From contig JBEKMO010000151.1 of NCBI GenBank assembly GCA_050008465.1, forward strand, positions 1-7,189: a stretch of DNA of 7,189 nucleotides, written 5' to 3'. Position numbers and translations under genes: made by a program. The notes under the pieces were generated by a model, which saw only the letters and a list, made by a program, of their open reading frames with translations, was not told the DNA's origin and did not search any database. The stretch is from Fen-330 sp050008465. GTDB lineage: Bacteria > Acidobacteriota > Terriglobia > Bryobacterales > Bryobacteraceae. Positions 1 through 6,431 of this stretch are shown here, piece after piece (the stretch's first letter is position 1; each line of letters begins with the position of its first letter).

Positions 1-198
1 CTCTTGGATCTTGTTGGCCGGCAGTTGCTGCCGCTTCAGCTCCGACTCCATCTGCCTGCGCGAGCGATCCAACTCGCCCAGCGTGATGATTTCGTTGTTG
101 ACCTTGGCGACGATCTGCTCGAGCACTTTGACGTCAGCCGCCCACGCGCCGCCCGCGACACCGAGGAAACACAAAGACACTATCGACTTCGTAAGCAT
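1..198 (-). CDS. SurA-like periplasmic peptidyl-prolyl cis-trans isomerase, N-terminal part (truncated by window edge)
   Basis: Only the first 66 codons are inside the window; the gene runs off the left edge. The protein opens with a classical Sec signal peptide: a short basic n-region (MLTK), a hydrophobic core, and an AWA-AD cleavage site after about residue 20. The mature start, with VAKVNNEIIT then LGELDRSRRQ, matches the N-terminal chaperone domain of the SurA/PpiC family (known pattern: VVAVVNDEVIT.SEL). Such proteins work in the periplasm on folding of outer-membrane proteins. The parvulin domain itself is not visible. It lies directly downstream of mfd on the same strand, so co-transcription is likely. 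The start is ambiguous: the ATG at 198 has only GAGAGAG very close upstream, while an in-frame ATG at 213-211, five codons earlier, begins one base after the mfd stop and could be used by translational coupling. Family call is fairly secure, exact subfamily is not. Confidence 0.8.
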   Translation of the reverse strand, partial: MLTKSIVSLCFLGVAGGAWAADVKVLEQIVAKVNNEIITLGELDRSRRQMESELKRQQLPANKIQE

Positions 199-214
199 AC
201 TCTCTCGAATCATT

Positions 215-3200
215 CTAGCAGCCGGAGACCGAGAGCTGGCCAAGCTTGTCTTTGAGAAACCCGAGGATCTGCGCCGGGCTTCCCTGCCCGTCCAGCGGCA
301 GCCGCAGCACCCCGGCCGGCGTGAACTGGGCGCCCTTGGCGCCACTCACCAGCGCCATCAGCCGCCCCGGGTCCACTTTCGATTCGGCGTGGAACCGGAC
401 GTTCAACTGGCCTTGCCGCCGGTCGATGTGCTCGATCCCCAGTTTCTCGGCCAGGCTCTTGAGCACCGAGTAGTCCAGCAGGTACGCGACCGCTTCCGGC
501 GGCGGGCCGTACCGGTCTTCCAGCTCCGTGCGAATTTTTTCCGCCTGCTCGGGCGAGGCCGCCTCGGCAATGCGCTTGTAGGCCCGCAGCCGCTGGTGCT
601 CGTCCGCGATGTACTCCGGTGGAATGCGCAGGTCCAGCCCCAGGTTGATGTTGGTGTGCACTTCCAGCGGCGCTTCCTCGCCCTTCAGCTCCCGCACCGT
701 TTGCTCCAGCATCCGCACGTACATGTCGAAACCCACCGCGTTGATGTGCCCGTGCTGCTCCCCGCCCAGCAGGTTCCCCGCTCCGCGCAACTCCAAGTCC
801 AGCGCCGCAATCTTGAATCCCGCCCCCAGGTCGCTGAATTCCTTGAGCGCCGCCAGCCGCTTCCGAGCCGTCTCGCTCAGTTCGGTATCCGGCGGGATCA
901 GCAGGTAGGCGTAGGCGCGACGGTTGGAGCGGCCGACCCGCCCGCGGAGCTGATACAGCTCAGCCAGGCCGTAGCGCTCGGCGTTCTCGATGATGATGGT
1001 GTTGGCGAGGGGGATATCCAGCCCATTTTCTACAATCGTAGTACATGCTAGCACGTCATAACGGTGCTGCATGAATCCCAGCATCACCTTCTCCAGCTCC
1101 GCCTCGTTCATCTGCCCGTGGCCCACCCCAATCTTGGCCCAGGGAACCAGTTCCTGAATCTGGGCCGCCCGCGACCAGATGGTGTCCACCCGGTTGTGCA
1201 CGAAATAGACCTGCCCGCCGCGCCCCAGTTCCTGCTCGATGGCCGAGCGCAGCAATTCGGGCTGGAAGTGCGCCACCACGGTCTGTATGGCCAGCCGGTC
1301 CTTGGGCGGTGTTTCGATGACGGAGAGATCGCGGAGGCCCAGCAACGACATATGTAGTGTACGAGGGATCGGCGTCGCCGTCATGGTCAGCACGTCCACG
1401 TTTTTCCGCAACTGCTTCAGCCGTTCCTTGTGCCGGACCCCGAAGCGCTGCTCCTCGTCCACGATCAGCAGCCCCAGCTCGCGAAACTCGACGTCCTTCG
1501 ACAACAGCCGGTGCGTCCCGATCAGGATGTCCACCTTGCCGTCGGCCGTCTCCGCCAGAACTGCATCGATCTCTTTCCTGGTTCGGAACCGGCTCAGCAT
1601 TTCCACGCGAACGGGGAAGGGTGCAAAGCGGTGGCGGAAGGTCTCATAGTGTTGAAAACAGAGGACGGTTGTAGGCGCCAGGACCGCCACCTGCTGGCCG
1701 TCTCCGAGGGCCTTGAAGGCGGCCCGCATGGCGACTTCGGTCTTGCCGAAGCCCACGTCGCCGCACAGCAGCCGATCCATGGGCTGCCGATGCTCCATAT
1801 CCCGCTTGATGTCGCGGATGGCGCCGACCTGGTCGTCGGTCTCGACGAACTCGAAGGCGTCCTCGAACTCCCGCTGCCAGTTGCCGTCGGGCGAGAATGA
1901 GAACCCCTGGGCGAGTTGGCGCTCCGCATACAGCTTCAGCAGCTCGTCGGCCATGTCGCGCATCTTGGCCTTGACGCGCGACTTGGTGCGCGCCCAGGTG
2001 ACGCCCCCCAGGCGGTCCAGCGCCGGCACGTGCTCGCCCGCCCCACGGAACTTCTGGATGAGGTCCATCCGGGTGAGCGGGACGTACAGGCGGGCCTCGC
2101 CGGCGTACTCGAGCAGCATGTAGTCGCCTTGCTGCTCGCCCTGGGTGATCTCCCTCATCCCCACGAACCGGCCGACCCCGTGCTCGGCATGCACGACGTA
2201 GTCGCCCGGCTTCAAGTCCGCCAGATCCGCCGCGAACGCCGACAGGCTGCTTCCGCCCGGTATCCGCTGGATCGCCCAGTCCGTCGCCCCGAACAGGTCT
2301 TCGGAGCCGAAAACCGCCACCCGGGCGTCCGGGAACACCACGCCGCGCCGGATCAGCCCCTTCACCAGGTAGGTGCTGGCCACCGAACCCGCCAGATACG
2401 CCCGCTCCGCCAGGTACGACGGCGTACTGTCGGAGGGCTCCAGCCCAAGCTGGAACGGCACGGCATACTCCTGGAAGATCTCGGCAAGCCGCTCCAGCTC
2501 CCCGCTAGACGCCGCAAAGCACACCACGCGCCCGCCCGCTTCGACCAGGGCGCGCGCCTCCGCCACCGCCACCGGCATGTTGCCCTGGAAGGTCATGGTC
2601 GGTCGGGAACCGATGTCCAGAGCCCCGCGCTCGCCGTCCAGGGCCAGTTCCCGCACCGCGACCTGCGCCGCCGCGGCCGCCTGGTCCTCGAGTTCCTCCC
2701 ACCGCAGAAAGACCCGGTCGGGAGGGCAGAGCGACGGCCGGTCGGGATCCTCCAGCCGCTTCCACAGCCGTTCCGCCGCGCTCCGCAACTGCTCCGGTTC
2801 ATCCCACAGCACCACCGGCCGCGGGACCAGGCGCAGCACCGACCCGCTGCGCGGCCTCACCAGCGGCGCCATCAGCTCCCAGCCCGGAAACGGCTCCCCG
2901 GTGTAGGGGATTTCGCCCCCGGTCTGCTCGGTAATCTCCGCGAACAGTTGGCGCGACTTCGGATACTCGAGCAGCGGCAGGAGGCCCGCCTCCTCGACCT
3001 TGAGGACTGACCGCTGGGTATCGACTTCGAACCGGCGCATCGATTCGATCTGGTCCCCAAAGAACTCCACCCGGACGGGCTTGCCGGACTCCGGCGGGAA
3101 CACATCCAGGATGCCGCCCCGCACCGAGTACTCCCCAACCATTTCCACCGGCTCCCGGCGCTGGTAGCCGATGCTCAGCAAGTGCGCGGCCAGCTCTTCC

Positions 3201-3682
3201 AGCGGGATCTCGTCTCCCACGCGCAGCCGCAGCGCAAGCTGCCGGTAGAACTCCGCCGCCCCGGTCCGCAGCAGCGCGGAAGCCACCGGAGTCACCGTAA
3301 TGGGTACCCGCTCGGTGGCCAGCCGCCACAGCGCGATGGCCCGCTGCTCGCTGATCTCGGCGTGCGGCGACATGCGCTGGTTCGGCAAAACATCCAGCGC
3401 TGGGAGCAGTTGGGGCCGCGGAATGCCCCGCCCGCCCTCCAGCAGCTCGAAGAACGTCTCGATGGATTCCGAGAGGGTCTCCGCCTGCCTGTTGCCGTCC
3501 ACGACGACCACCAGCGGCCGCTCCACCGCCTGCCACAGCAGCACGGTGTACAGCGCTTTGGCGGTTGTGGTGAGCCCCGAGATTTCGAGCTTGGCTGGCC
3601 CGCCCAGCCCGCGCACCAACTCCTGGAAGGCGGGATGGCGCCCCAAGCCGGCAAACAGATCCCGAATGACAGGGTGAGTCAA
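215..3682 (-). CDS. mfd: Transcription-repair coupling factor Mfd
   Basis: A 1155-residue protein, about the length of E. coli Mfd (1148). Mfd is a cytoplasmic ATP-dependent DNA translocase that displaces RNA polymerase stalled at lesions and recruits UvrA. Domains seen in order: UvrB-homology module (about 1-340), linker region, CarD-like RNA-polymerase interaction domain (about 488-545, starting LKPGDYVVHAEHGVGRFVG), superfamily 2 helicase core, and C-terminal TRCF domain (about 1010-1110). Motor motifs are intact: Walker A GDVGFGKT with K647, Walker B DEEQ at 742-745, motif III TMTATPIPRT near 767, motif VI QLRGRVGR at 911-918, and the family-specific RGAGNLLGGEQHGHI near 966-980. The start is TTG, overlapping the rfaE2 stop as TTGA; a purine-rich GGAAGAGA lies too far upstream (about 18 nt) to be a normal ribosome site, so translation is probably coupled to rfaE2. 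No frameshift or missing catalytic residue was seen. Confidence 0.98.
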   Translation of the reverse strand: MTHPVIRDLFAGLGRHPAFQELVRGLGGPAKLEISGLTTTAKALYTVLLWQAVERPLVVVVDGNRQAETLSESIETFFELLEGGRGIPRPQLLPALDVLPNQRMSPHAEISEQRAIALWRLATERVPITVTPVASALLRTGAAEFYRQLALRLRVGDEIPLEELAAHLLSIGYQRREPVEMVGEYSVRGGILDVFPPESGKPVRVEFFGDQIESMRRFEVDTQRSVLKVEEAGLLPLLEYPKSRQLFAEITEQTGGEIPYTGEPFPGWELMAPLVRPRSGSVLRLVPRPVVLWDEPEQLRSAAERLWKRLEDPDRPSLCPPDRVFLRWEELEDQAAAAAQVAVRELALDGERGALDIGSRPTMTFQGNMPVAVAEARALVEAGGRVVCFAASSGELERLAEIFQEYAVPFQLGLEPSDSTPSYLAERAYLAGSVASTYLVKGLIRRGVVFPDARVAVFGSEDLFGATDWAIQRIPGGSSLSAFAADLADLKPGDYVVHAEHGVGRFVGMREITQGEQQGDYMLLEYAGEARLYVPLTRMDLIQKFRGAGEHVPALDRLGGVTWARTKSRVKAKMRDMADELLKLYAERQLAQGFSFSPDGNWQREFEDAFEFVETDDQVGAIRDIKRDMEHRQPMDRLLCGDVGFGKTEVAMRAAFKALGDGQQVAVLAPTTVLCFQHYETFRHRFAPFPVRVEMLSRFRTRKEIDAVLAETADGKVDILIGTHRLLSKDVEFRELGLLIVDEEQRFGVRHKERLKQLRKNVDVLTMTATPIPRTLHMSLLGLRDLSVIETPPKDRLAIQTVVAHFQPELLRSAIEQELGRGGQVYFVHNRVDTIWSRAAQIQELVPWAKIGVGHGQMNEAELEKVMLGFMQHRYDVLACTTIVENGLDIPLANTIIIENAERYGLAELYQLRGRVGRSNRRAYAYLLIPPDTELSETARKRLAALKEFSDLGAGFKIAALDLELRGAGNLLGGEQHGHINAVGFDMYVRMLEQTVRELKGEEAPLEVHTNINLGLDLRIPPEYIADEHQRLRAYKRIAEAASPEQAEKIRTELEDRYGPPPEAVAYLLDYSVLKSLAEKLGIEHIDRRQGQLNVRFHAESKVDPGRLMALVSGAKGAQFTPAGVLRLPLDGQGSPAQILGFLKDKLGQLSVSGC

Positions 3683-4152
3683 GGTTTACGAGAGAGAATC
3701 TCTTCCACTATACCTGTAGTCGAATAACCCGGCTCGAGCGAAAGCGCGAGCACCTTGCCCCCCGCCGCCTCGACTTCTTCCCGGCCGGCTATCCAGTGGG
3801 CCCAATCGGCGCCCTTGACCAGTATATCGGGTAGCACGGCCGCGATGAGCTCCCGCGGCGTGTCTTCGTCGAAAAAGGTCACGGCGTCCACGGCCTGGAG
3901 CGCCGCCACCAGCTCGGCCCTCTGCTGTTCCGGAATCAGCGGCCGGCCCGGCCCCTTCAGGCGCCGCACACTGGAGTCGGTGTTCAGCGCCAGGATGAGG
4001 AGGTCGCCGAGCGACCGAGCTCGCTCGAGCAGCCGCACGTGGCCCGGATGCAAAATGTCATAGCACCCGTTGGTGAACACGACGATTTTGCCGGCGCGCT
4101 TCCACTCCGCGCGCGCCGCGACGAGTTCCTCGCGTGTATAGAATCGGCCCAC
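3679..4152 (-). CDS. rfaE2: D-glycero-beta-D-manno-heptose 1-phosphate adenylyltransferase (HldE C-terminal domain type)
   Basis: A 157-residue single-domain nucleotidyltransferase of the cytidylyltransferase-like fold. It would transfer AMP from ATP to heptose 1-phosphate to give ADP-heptose for the LPS inner core, in the cytoplasm. Visible motifs: FTNGCYDILHPGHVRLL near residues 26-42, containing the HxGH nucleotide-binding signature (HPGH); ALNTDSSVRRLKGPGRP after it; DILVKGADW near 109-117; and the C-terminal YSTTGIVEEI, the family's STT motif. It lacks the ribokinase-like kinase domain that is fused in E. coli HldE, so it is the split, stand-alone form and a separate kinase should exist elsewhere. 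The start is GTG, supported by AGGAT at 4161-4165 eight bases upstream. Its TGA overlaps the TTG start of mfd. The gene shows that the organism probably makes a heptose-containing LPS core. Confidence 0.93.
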   Translation of the reverse strand: MGRFYTREELVAARAEWKRAGKIVVFTNGCYDILHPGHVRLLERARSLGDLLILALNTDSSVRRLKGPGRPLIPEQQRAELVAALQAVDAVTFFDEDTPRELIAAVLPDILVKGADWAHWIAGREEVEAAGGKVLALSLEPGYSTTGIVEEILSRKP

Positions 4153-4160
4153 AGGAAACT

Positions 4161-4165
4161 ATCCT
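4161..4165 (-). promoter_or_regulatory. Ribosome binding site for rfaE2
   Basis: AGGAT on the minus strand, eight bases before the GTG at 4152-4150. It supports this GTG start. It sits inside a small alternating pattern of AGGA (4153-4156), TCCT (4162-4165) and AGGA (4171-4174) spaced by five bases, which could let the site pair locally with either neighbour; these stems are only 4 bp. Confidence 0.5.
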
Positions 4166-4213
4166 ATACCAGGACAGGGCGCGGTGAACGCTTCGGGGCC
4201 AGCCTCCCGATGT

Positions 4214-4387
4214 TCAATCACGCGACTTCCGCACGCCAGGGCGCTCGGTGAGTGGCGAGGAGAGACGGGGATCCAAGGGATCCTCGGCAAGCTGCAAAAA
4301 CCGCCTTCGGATGCGGCGCTCCGTGGGCCGGTCGAGCCGATCGAGCACCTTCTCGGCCTCGTGCGCCAAACGAACCGAGTAGATCAC
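4214..4387 (-). pseudogene. RelE-family toxin, C-terminally truncated
   Basis: A 57-codon frame that starts with GTG overlapping the antitoxin stop (GTGA), a common toxin-antitoxin arrangement. The N-terminus VIYSVRLAHEAEKVLDRLDR, the middle RIRRRFLQLAEDPLDPR, and LTERPGVRKSR at the end match the first 55-60 residues of RelE/ParE-superfamily toxins, which are mRNA interferases acting in the ribosomal A site. In the family GVRKSR is normally followed by VGDYRIIY-type strands and a C-terminal part, total about 85-95 residues. Here GVRKSRD is followed at once by TGA. By comparison with E. coli RelE, the positions equivalent to R61, R81 and Y87 are missing. The other two frames of the 61 bases left before rfaE2 show no recognisable toxin tail, so the end appears deleted rather than merely frame-shifted. 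The product is probably inactive, though antitoxin binding by the remaining helices is possible. Confidence 0.75.
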
Positions 4388-4611
4388 AATCCACGTTCGC
4401 GCTGGTACGCGTCGAGCGGCTTCACACGTCCCGCCGAGATGTCCGCGAGACCGCGTTCCAGCGAAGCCAGGGCTTTATCGTCGAGCGGCGGGCCGCCGGC
4501 GTCGTTGGCATCACGCAGATCCTCCATCCACTCGCACGCCAGTTCCACTTGCGAATCGGGCAACTCGTCAACGAGGCGGTGGAGGGCTTCCTTGGCGGTT
4601 ATGTCTGCCAT
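4384..4611 (-). CDS. Antitoxin of a RelE-type toxin-antitoxin pair
   Basis: A 75-residue acidic protein. The first half (AKEALHRLVDELPDSQVELACEWMEDLRD) is a predicted helical segment like those in small antitoxins that precede RelE genes. The second half (ASLERGLADISAGRVKPLDAYQRERGL) resembles the toxin-wrapping C-terminal tail seen in RelB-like and related antitoxins. Identification rests mainly on context: it sits immediately upstream of, and overlaps by four bases, a RelE-type toxin frame. It would bind and block the toxin and, in many families, repress its own promoter; no clear DNA-binding motif could be assigned by eye. The ATG start at 4611-4609 has a purine-rich GAGAGAGG at 4628-4621, nine bases upstream. 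The gene is intact although its partner is broken. The precise antitoxin family is uncertain. Confidence 0.75.
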   Translation of the reverse strand: MADITAKEALHRLVDELPDSQVELACEWMEDLRDANDAGGPPLDDKALASLERGLADISAGRVKPLDAYQRERGL

Positions 4612-4629
4612 CGCGACTACCCTCTCTCA

Positions 4630-4658
4630 ATCATATCAGGCGCAGCTTGAATGCCCAA
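4630..4658 (-). promoter_or_regulatory. Candidate sigma-70-type promoter for the antitoxin
   Basis: On the minus strand TTGGGC (4658-4653) and TATGAT (4635-4630) are separated by exactly 17 bases, and TGA before the second hexamer makes an extended -10 (TGnTATGAT). The -10 matches consensus at five of six positions, the -35 at three of six. Transcription would start near 4623, giving a leader of only about 12 bases that would retain just part of the GAGAGAGG ribosome site, so a slightly upstream start site may be used. Prediction by eye only. Confidence 0.45.
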
Positions 4659-4677
4659 CTGCTTAGGGCGCGGATTT

Positions 4678-4782
4678 GCAGGGCGGTGCCCCTGGATCGC
4701 GCCGGACCCTTTGGTCCGGCCTGTGCAGGCAGCCTGGGAGGGCCGACGAGGAGGTCGGCCCGCGGACCAGAGGTCCGCCCTA
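4678..4782. repeat. Cluster of adjacent GC-rich palindromes (REP/MITE-like intergenic element)
   Basis: Five neighbouring inverted repeats lie in about 100 bases. (1) CAGGG 4679-4683 with CCCTG 4690-4694, or alternatively GGGC/GCCC within it. (2) GCCGGACC 4701-4708 with GGTCCGGC 4713-4720, loop CTTT, perfect 8 bp. (3) GCCTG 4719-4723 with CAGGC 4726-4730. (4) GGGCCGAC 4740-4747 with GTCGGCCC 4754-4761, loop GAGGAG, perfect 8 bp. (5) GCGGACC 4762-4768 with GGTCCGC 4772-4778, loop AGA, perfect 7 bp. Hairpins 2 and 5 share the GGACC/GGTCC core. No poly-T tract follows on either strand, so it does not look like a simple intrinsic terminator. The form is that of a dispersed palindromic repeat, but only one copy is visible here, so the multi-copy nature is inferred. 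Confidence 0.7.
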
Positions 4783-4866
4783 CGAAGACCAAGGGAACAG
4801 TATTGGAGCTGTGTAAACCATTGAACGCACTAAAGTCCGAAGCCCGCGCTGACGAAATAACACTGG

Positions 4867-4870
4867 GGAG
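4867..4870 (+). promoter_or_regulatory. Ribosome binding site for the TadZ/CpaE-like gene
   Basis: GGAG within GGGGAG, six bases upstream of the ATG at 4877. It fixes this ATG as the start. Confidence 0.65.
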
Positions 4871-4876
4871 ATCCGG

Positions 4877-6028
4877 ATGCAGCTTCGGACGATCGGGCTA
4901 CTGATGGGCAGTCCCGATCAGATCGGGATGGTCCGCAACTGTCTGAGCAAACTCCCGCTCCGAATCGTCATGGAAGCTCGGGAGATCGTAAGCGCCGCGG
5001 CTCAGTTGCGCCAGGCCTGCCCGAACGTCCTGCTTCTGGAAGTCCCGGTGAGCGAGGTGCTGGTCTCCGAGCTGTTGGGGGTGGTTGCGGGACTGCCCGT
5101 GCCTCCGGTTATTGTCGCGGTGGGTCCCGAGCCCACTCCGGAGGTACTGCTAGAGATCATGCAATTGGGCATCCGGGGGTACCTTTCGGCGCCCTATGAC
5201 GCAGCCAAGGCCTGGCAGATTCTGGAGCGCCTGGCCTTCGACAACCAAACTCCGGCCGAACGTCACACCGGCAAGACCCTGGGATTCCTCTCGGCGGCTA
5301 GCGGGGCCGGGGCCACGACCTTGGCGTGCCACATCGCGGCGGGGTTGCATAGCGCCACCGGAGGGAACACCGTGCTCGCCGATTTCGACACGGCGGCCGG
5401 CATGGTCGGGTTCTGGATGAACATCGAGAGCCCGCATTCGGCCCTGGATGCGGTGAACAACGCGGAGTGCCTGGACCTGAATCTTTGGAAAGGCATAGTC
5501 GCGAAAGTCAAGAACGGCTTGGACGTCCTCCCCGCTCCGCCAGAGCCTCCGGTTGCCGAGCTCCCAGCCGAGCCGTGCTTGAACGTGCTGCGGTTTGCGC
5601 GCGCCTACTACGACTGGATGGTGCTCGACCTGGGACGCGGCAGGAACAACCTGGTGGCGAGCTTGTCGGGTGCGACGGACAACCTGTTCCTGGTGACCAC
5701 GGCCGAGATCGCGAGCTTGTTCCAGGCAAGACGCCTGCTGCGCTGGTTCGAGAACCGGGAAGAGGGCAGGGTGCGGCTGAAGGTGATTGTAAACAGGCTG
5801 CGGAAGGACCAGCAGTATTTCCGGCGGCAGGACGTGGAGAAGATGCTGGGGGCGCCCGTTGCGGCGGTTCTGCCGGACGAGGTGAACGAGGTGCATGACG
5901 CGCACACCGAGCGCCGGCTGGTACCCCCAAACGCCAAACTCGGCAAGGCGGTTTCGGCGCTGGTCGGCAGCATCGTCGCAACTCCCCAGCAGGACCAGCC
6001 CAGGCCGCGGCTCCAGCTCTTCCGATAG
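4877..6028 (+). CDS. CpaE/TadZ-like protein: degenerate receiver domain plus ParA/MinD-type ATPase domain
   Basis: A 383-residue protein with two parts. Residues about 4-120 look like a response-regulator receiver fold without its chemistry: the acidic pair position reads GSPD, the phospho-acceptor aspartate position in VLLLEVPVS carries Glu55, and the usual KP near the end is SAP in GYLSAPYDAA. Residues about 133-370 form a SIMIBI-class ATPase of the MinD/ParA group: deviant Walker A-like SAASGAGATT (139-148), LADFDTAAG (168-175), Walker B-like WMVLDLG with Asp251, and the C-terminal VNRLRKDQQYF then VEKMLGAPVAAVLPDE that is typical of CpaE/TadZ. Both lysines of the KGGxGKT motif are replaced by alanine, so ATP hydrolysis is doubtful. 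Known CpaE/TadZ proteins place the Tad/Flp pilus machine at the cell pole or membrane. No other tad genes are in the window; the downstream neighbours are partner-switching signalling genes, 47 bases away. Length and domain order fit the family. Confidence 0.85.
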   Translation: MQLRTIGLLMGSPDQIGMVRNCLSKLPLRIVMEAREIVSAAAQLRQACPNVLLLEVPVSEVLVSELLGVVAGLPVPPVIVAVGPEPTPEVLLEIMQLGIRGYLSAPYDAAKAWQILERLAFDNQTPAERHTGKTLGFLSAASGAGATTLACHIAAGLHSATGGNTVLADFDTAAGMVGFWMNIESPHSALDAVNNAECLDLNLWKGIVAKVKNGLDVLPAPPEPPVAELPAEPCLNVLRFARAYYDWMVLDLGRGRNNLVASLSGATDNLFLVTTAEIASLFQARRLLRWFENREEGRVRLKVIVNRLRKDQQYFRRQDVEKMLGAPVAAVLPDEVNEVHDAHTERRLVPPNAKLGKAVSALVGSIVATPQQDQPRPRLQLFR

Positions 6029-6064
6029 CGGGCGCCGGCCGTCAACCCTGCCGGCAGACGAGGG

Positions 6065-6071
6065 AAGGAGG
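6065..6071 (+). promoter_or_regulatory. Strong ribosome binding site for the STAS gene
   Basis: AAGGAGG four bases before the ATG at 6076, the closest match to the anti-Shine-Dalgarno complement in the window. It suggests the STAS protein is translated more strongly than the kinase downstream, whose site is only GGA. Confidence 0.7.
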
Positions 6072-6075
6072 AACC

Positions 6076-6411
6076 ATGAAGATTGAAGCGAACAAGGCCG
6101 GAAAGATCCTGGTGATCAGGATCCTGGAGGCGCGATTTGGCGCCGATGCGGTGGACTCTTTTAACCAGCAGGTACTGCCGTTGATCCGGGAAGGGAACCC
6201 GGCGATCCTGCTCGATCTATCCGAGGTGAATTTCCTCGACAGCAGCGGCCTGGCCGCCATGGTCACCTGCCTGAAGGCCCAAGACGGTTCGGGCCATCTG
6301 GCGGTGTGCGGCGTCAGGGAGAGCGTCGCGTCGCTGTTCAGGCTCACCCGCATGGACAGGATTCTCCGTTTCTTTCCGACCAGCGAGGAGGGCGTGGCAG
6401 CCCTGTCCTGA
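6076..6411 (+). CDS. STAS-domain anti-sigma factor antagonist (SpoIIAA/RsbV type)
   Basis: A 111-residue single STAS domain. The family hallmark is the phosphorylation loop: LLDLSEVNFLDSSGLAAMV spans about residues 45-63, and DSSG at 55-58 aligns with the B. subtilis SpoIIAA and RsbV loops, making Ser56 the predicted phospho-acceptor. The C-terminal half (HLAVCGV, VASLFRLTRMDRILRFFPT) also follows the family pattern. In the known mechanism the unphosphorylated form binds the anti-sigma kinase and frees its client; the kinase inactivates it by serine phosphorylation and a PP2C phosphatase restores it. The kinase is encoded 20 bases downstream, so the pair is almost certainly functional partners. 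The client may be a sigma factor or another protein; none is encoded in the window. Confidence 0.92.
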   Translation: MKIEANKAGKILVIRILEARFGADAVDSFNQQVLPLIREGNPAILLDLSEVNFLDSSGLAAMVTCLKAQDGSGHLAVCGVRESVASLFRLTRMDRILRFFPTSEEGVAALS

Positions 6412-6431
6412 GGGGACGGTCACGGAAATCC

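Larger units (their letters stand above)
4612..4876. other. Divergent intergenic region between antitoxin and TadZ/CpaE-like gene
   Basis: This 265-base gap holds the candidate antitoxin promoter at its left side and the palindrome cluster in its middle. From about 4783 to 4864 the sequence is less GC-rich than its surroundings and should contain the promoter for the plus-strand genes, but no convincing -35/-10 pair was found. No credible small gene was found on either strand. Confidence 0.6.

Noticed and set aside
200..213. Near-identical words ATGATTCGAGAGAG (213-200) and ATGATTGAGAGAG (4634-4622) upstream of the SurA-like and antitoxin genes
   Set aside because: The similarity is short, has a one-base length difference, and is mostly a purine-rich ribosome-site tract; chance is an adequate explanation.
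11..1051. Long plus-strand open frame opposite the end of mfd
   Set aside because: It is antisense to mfd, Arg/Pro/Gln-rich without any recognisable domain, and is explained by the GC-rich codon pattern of the real gene on the other strand. Other long frames opposite mfd (for example 1916-3010) are the same effect.
3689..3703. Small inverted repeat AGAGA/TCTCT near the end of rfaE2
   Set aside because: A 5-bp AT/GC-mixed stem inside coding sequence with no further support.
4153..4181. Possible promoter TTCACC-N17-TAGGAT just upstream of rfaE2
   Set aside because: The putative -10 overlaps the AGGAT ribosome site and would give a nearly leaderless transcript; the match is too weak to list as a feature.
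4647..4904. Plus-strand small open frame through the palindrome cluster
   Set aside because: Its product is the translated palindromes, there is no ribosome site, and it runs into the start of the TadZ/CpaE-like gene in another frame.
5150..5905. Minus-strand open frame of 251 codons opposite the TadZ/CpaE-like gene
   Set aside because: Composition is typical of an antisense shadow, it has no domain, and the plus strand carries a clear family match over the same bases.
6034..6055. Inverted repeat GCCGG/CCGGC between the TadZ/CpaE-like and STAS genes
   Set aside because: The stem is only 5 bp with a 12-base loop and no T-tract, so it does not support a terminator or a separate transcription unit.
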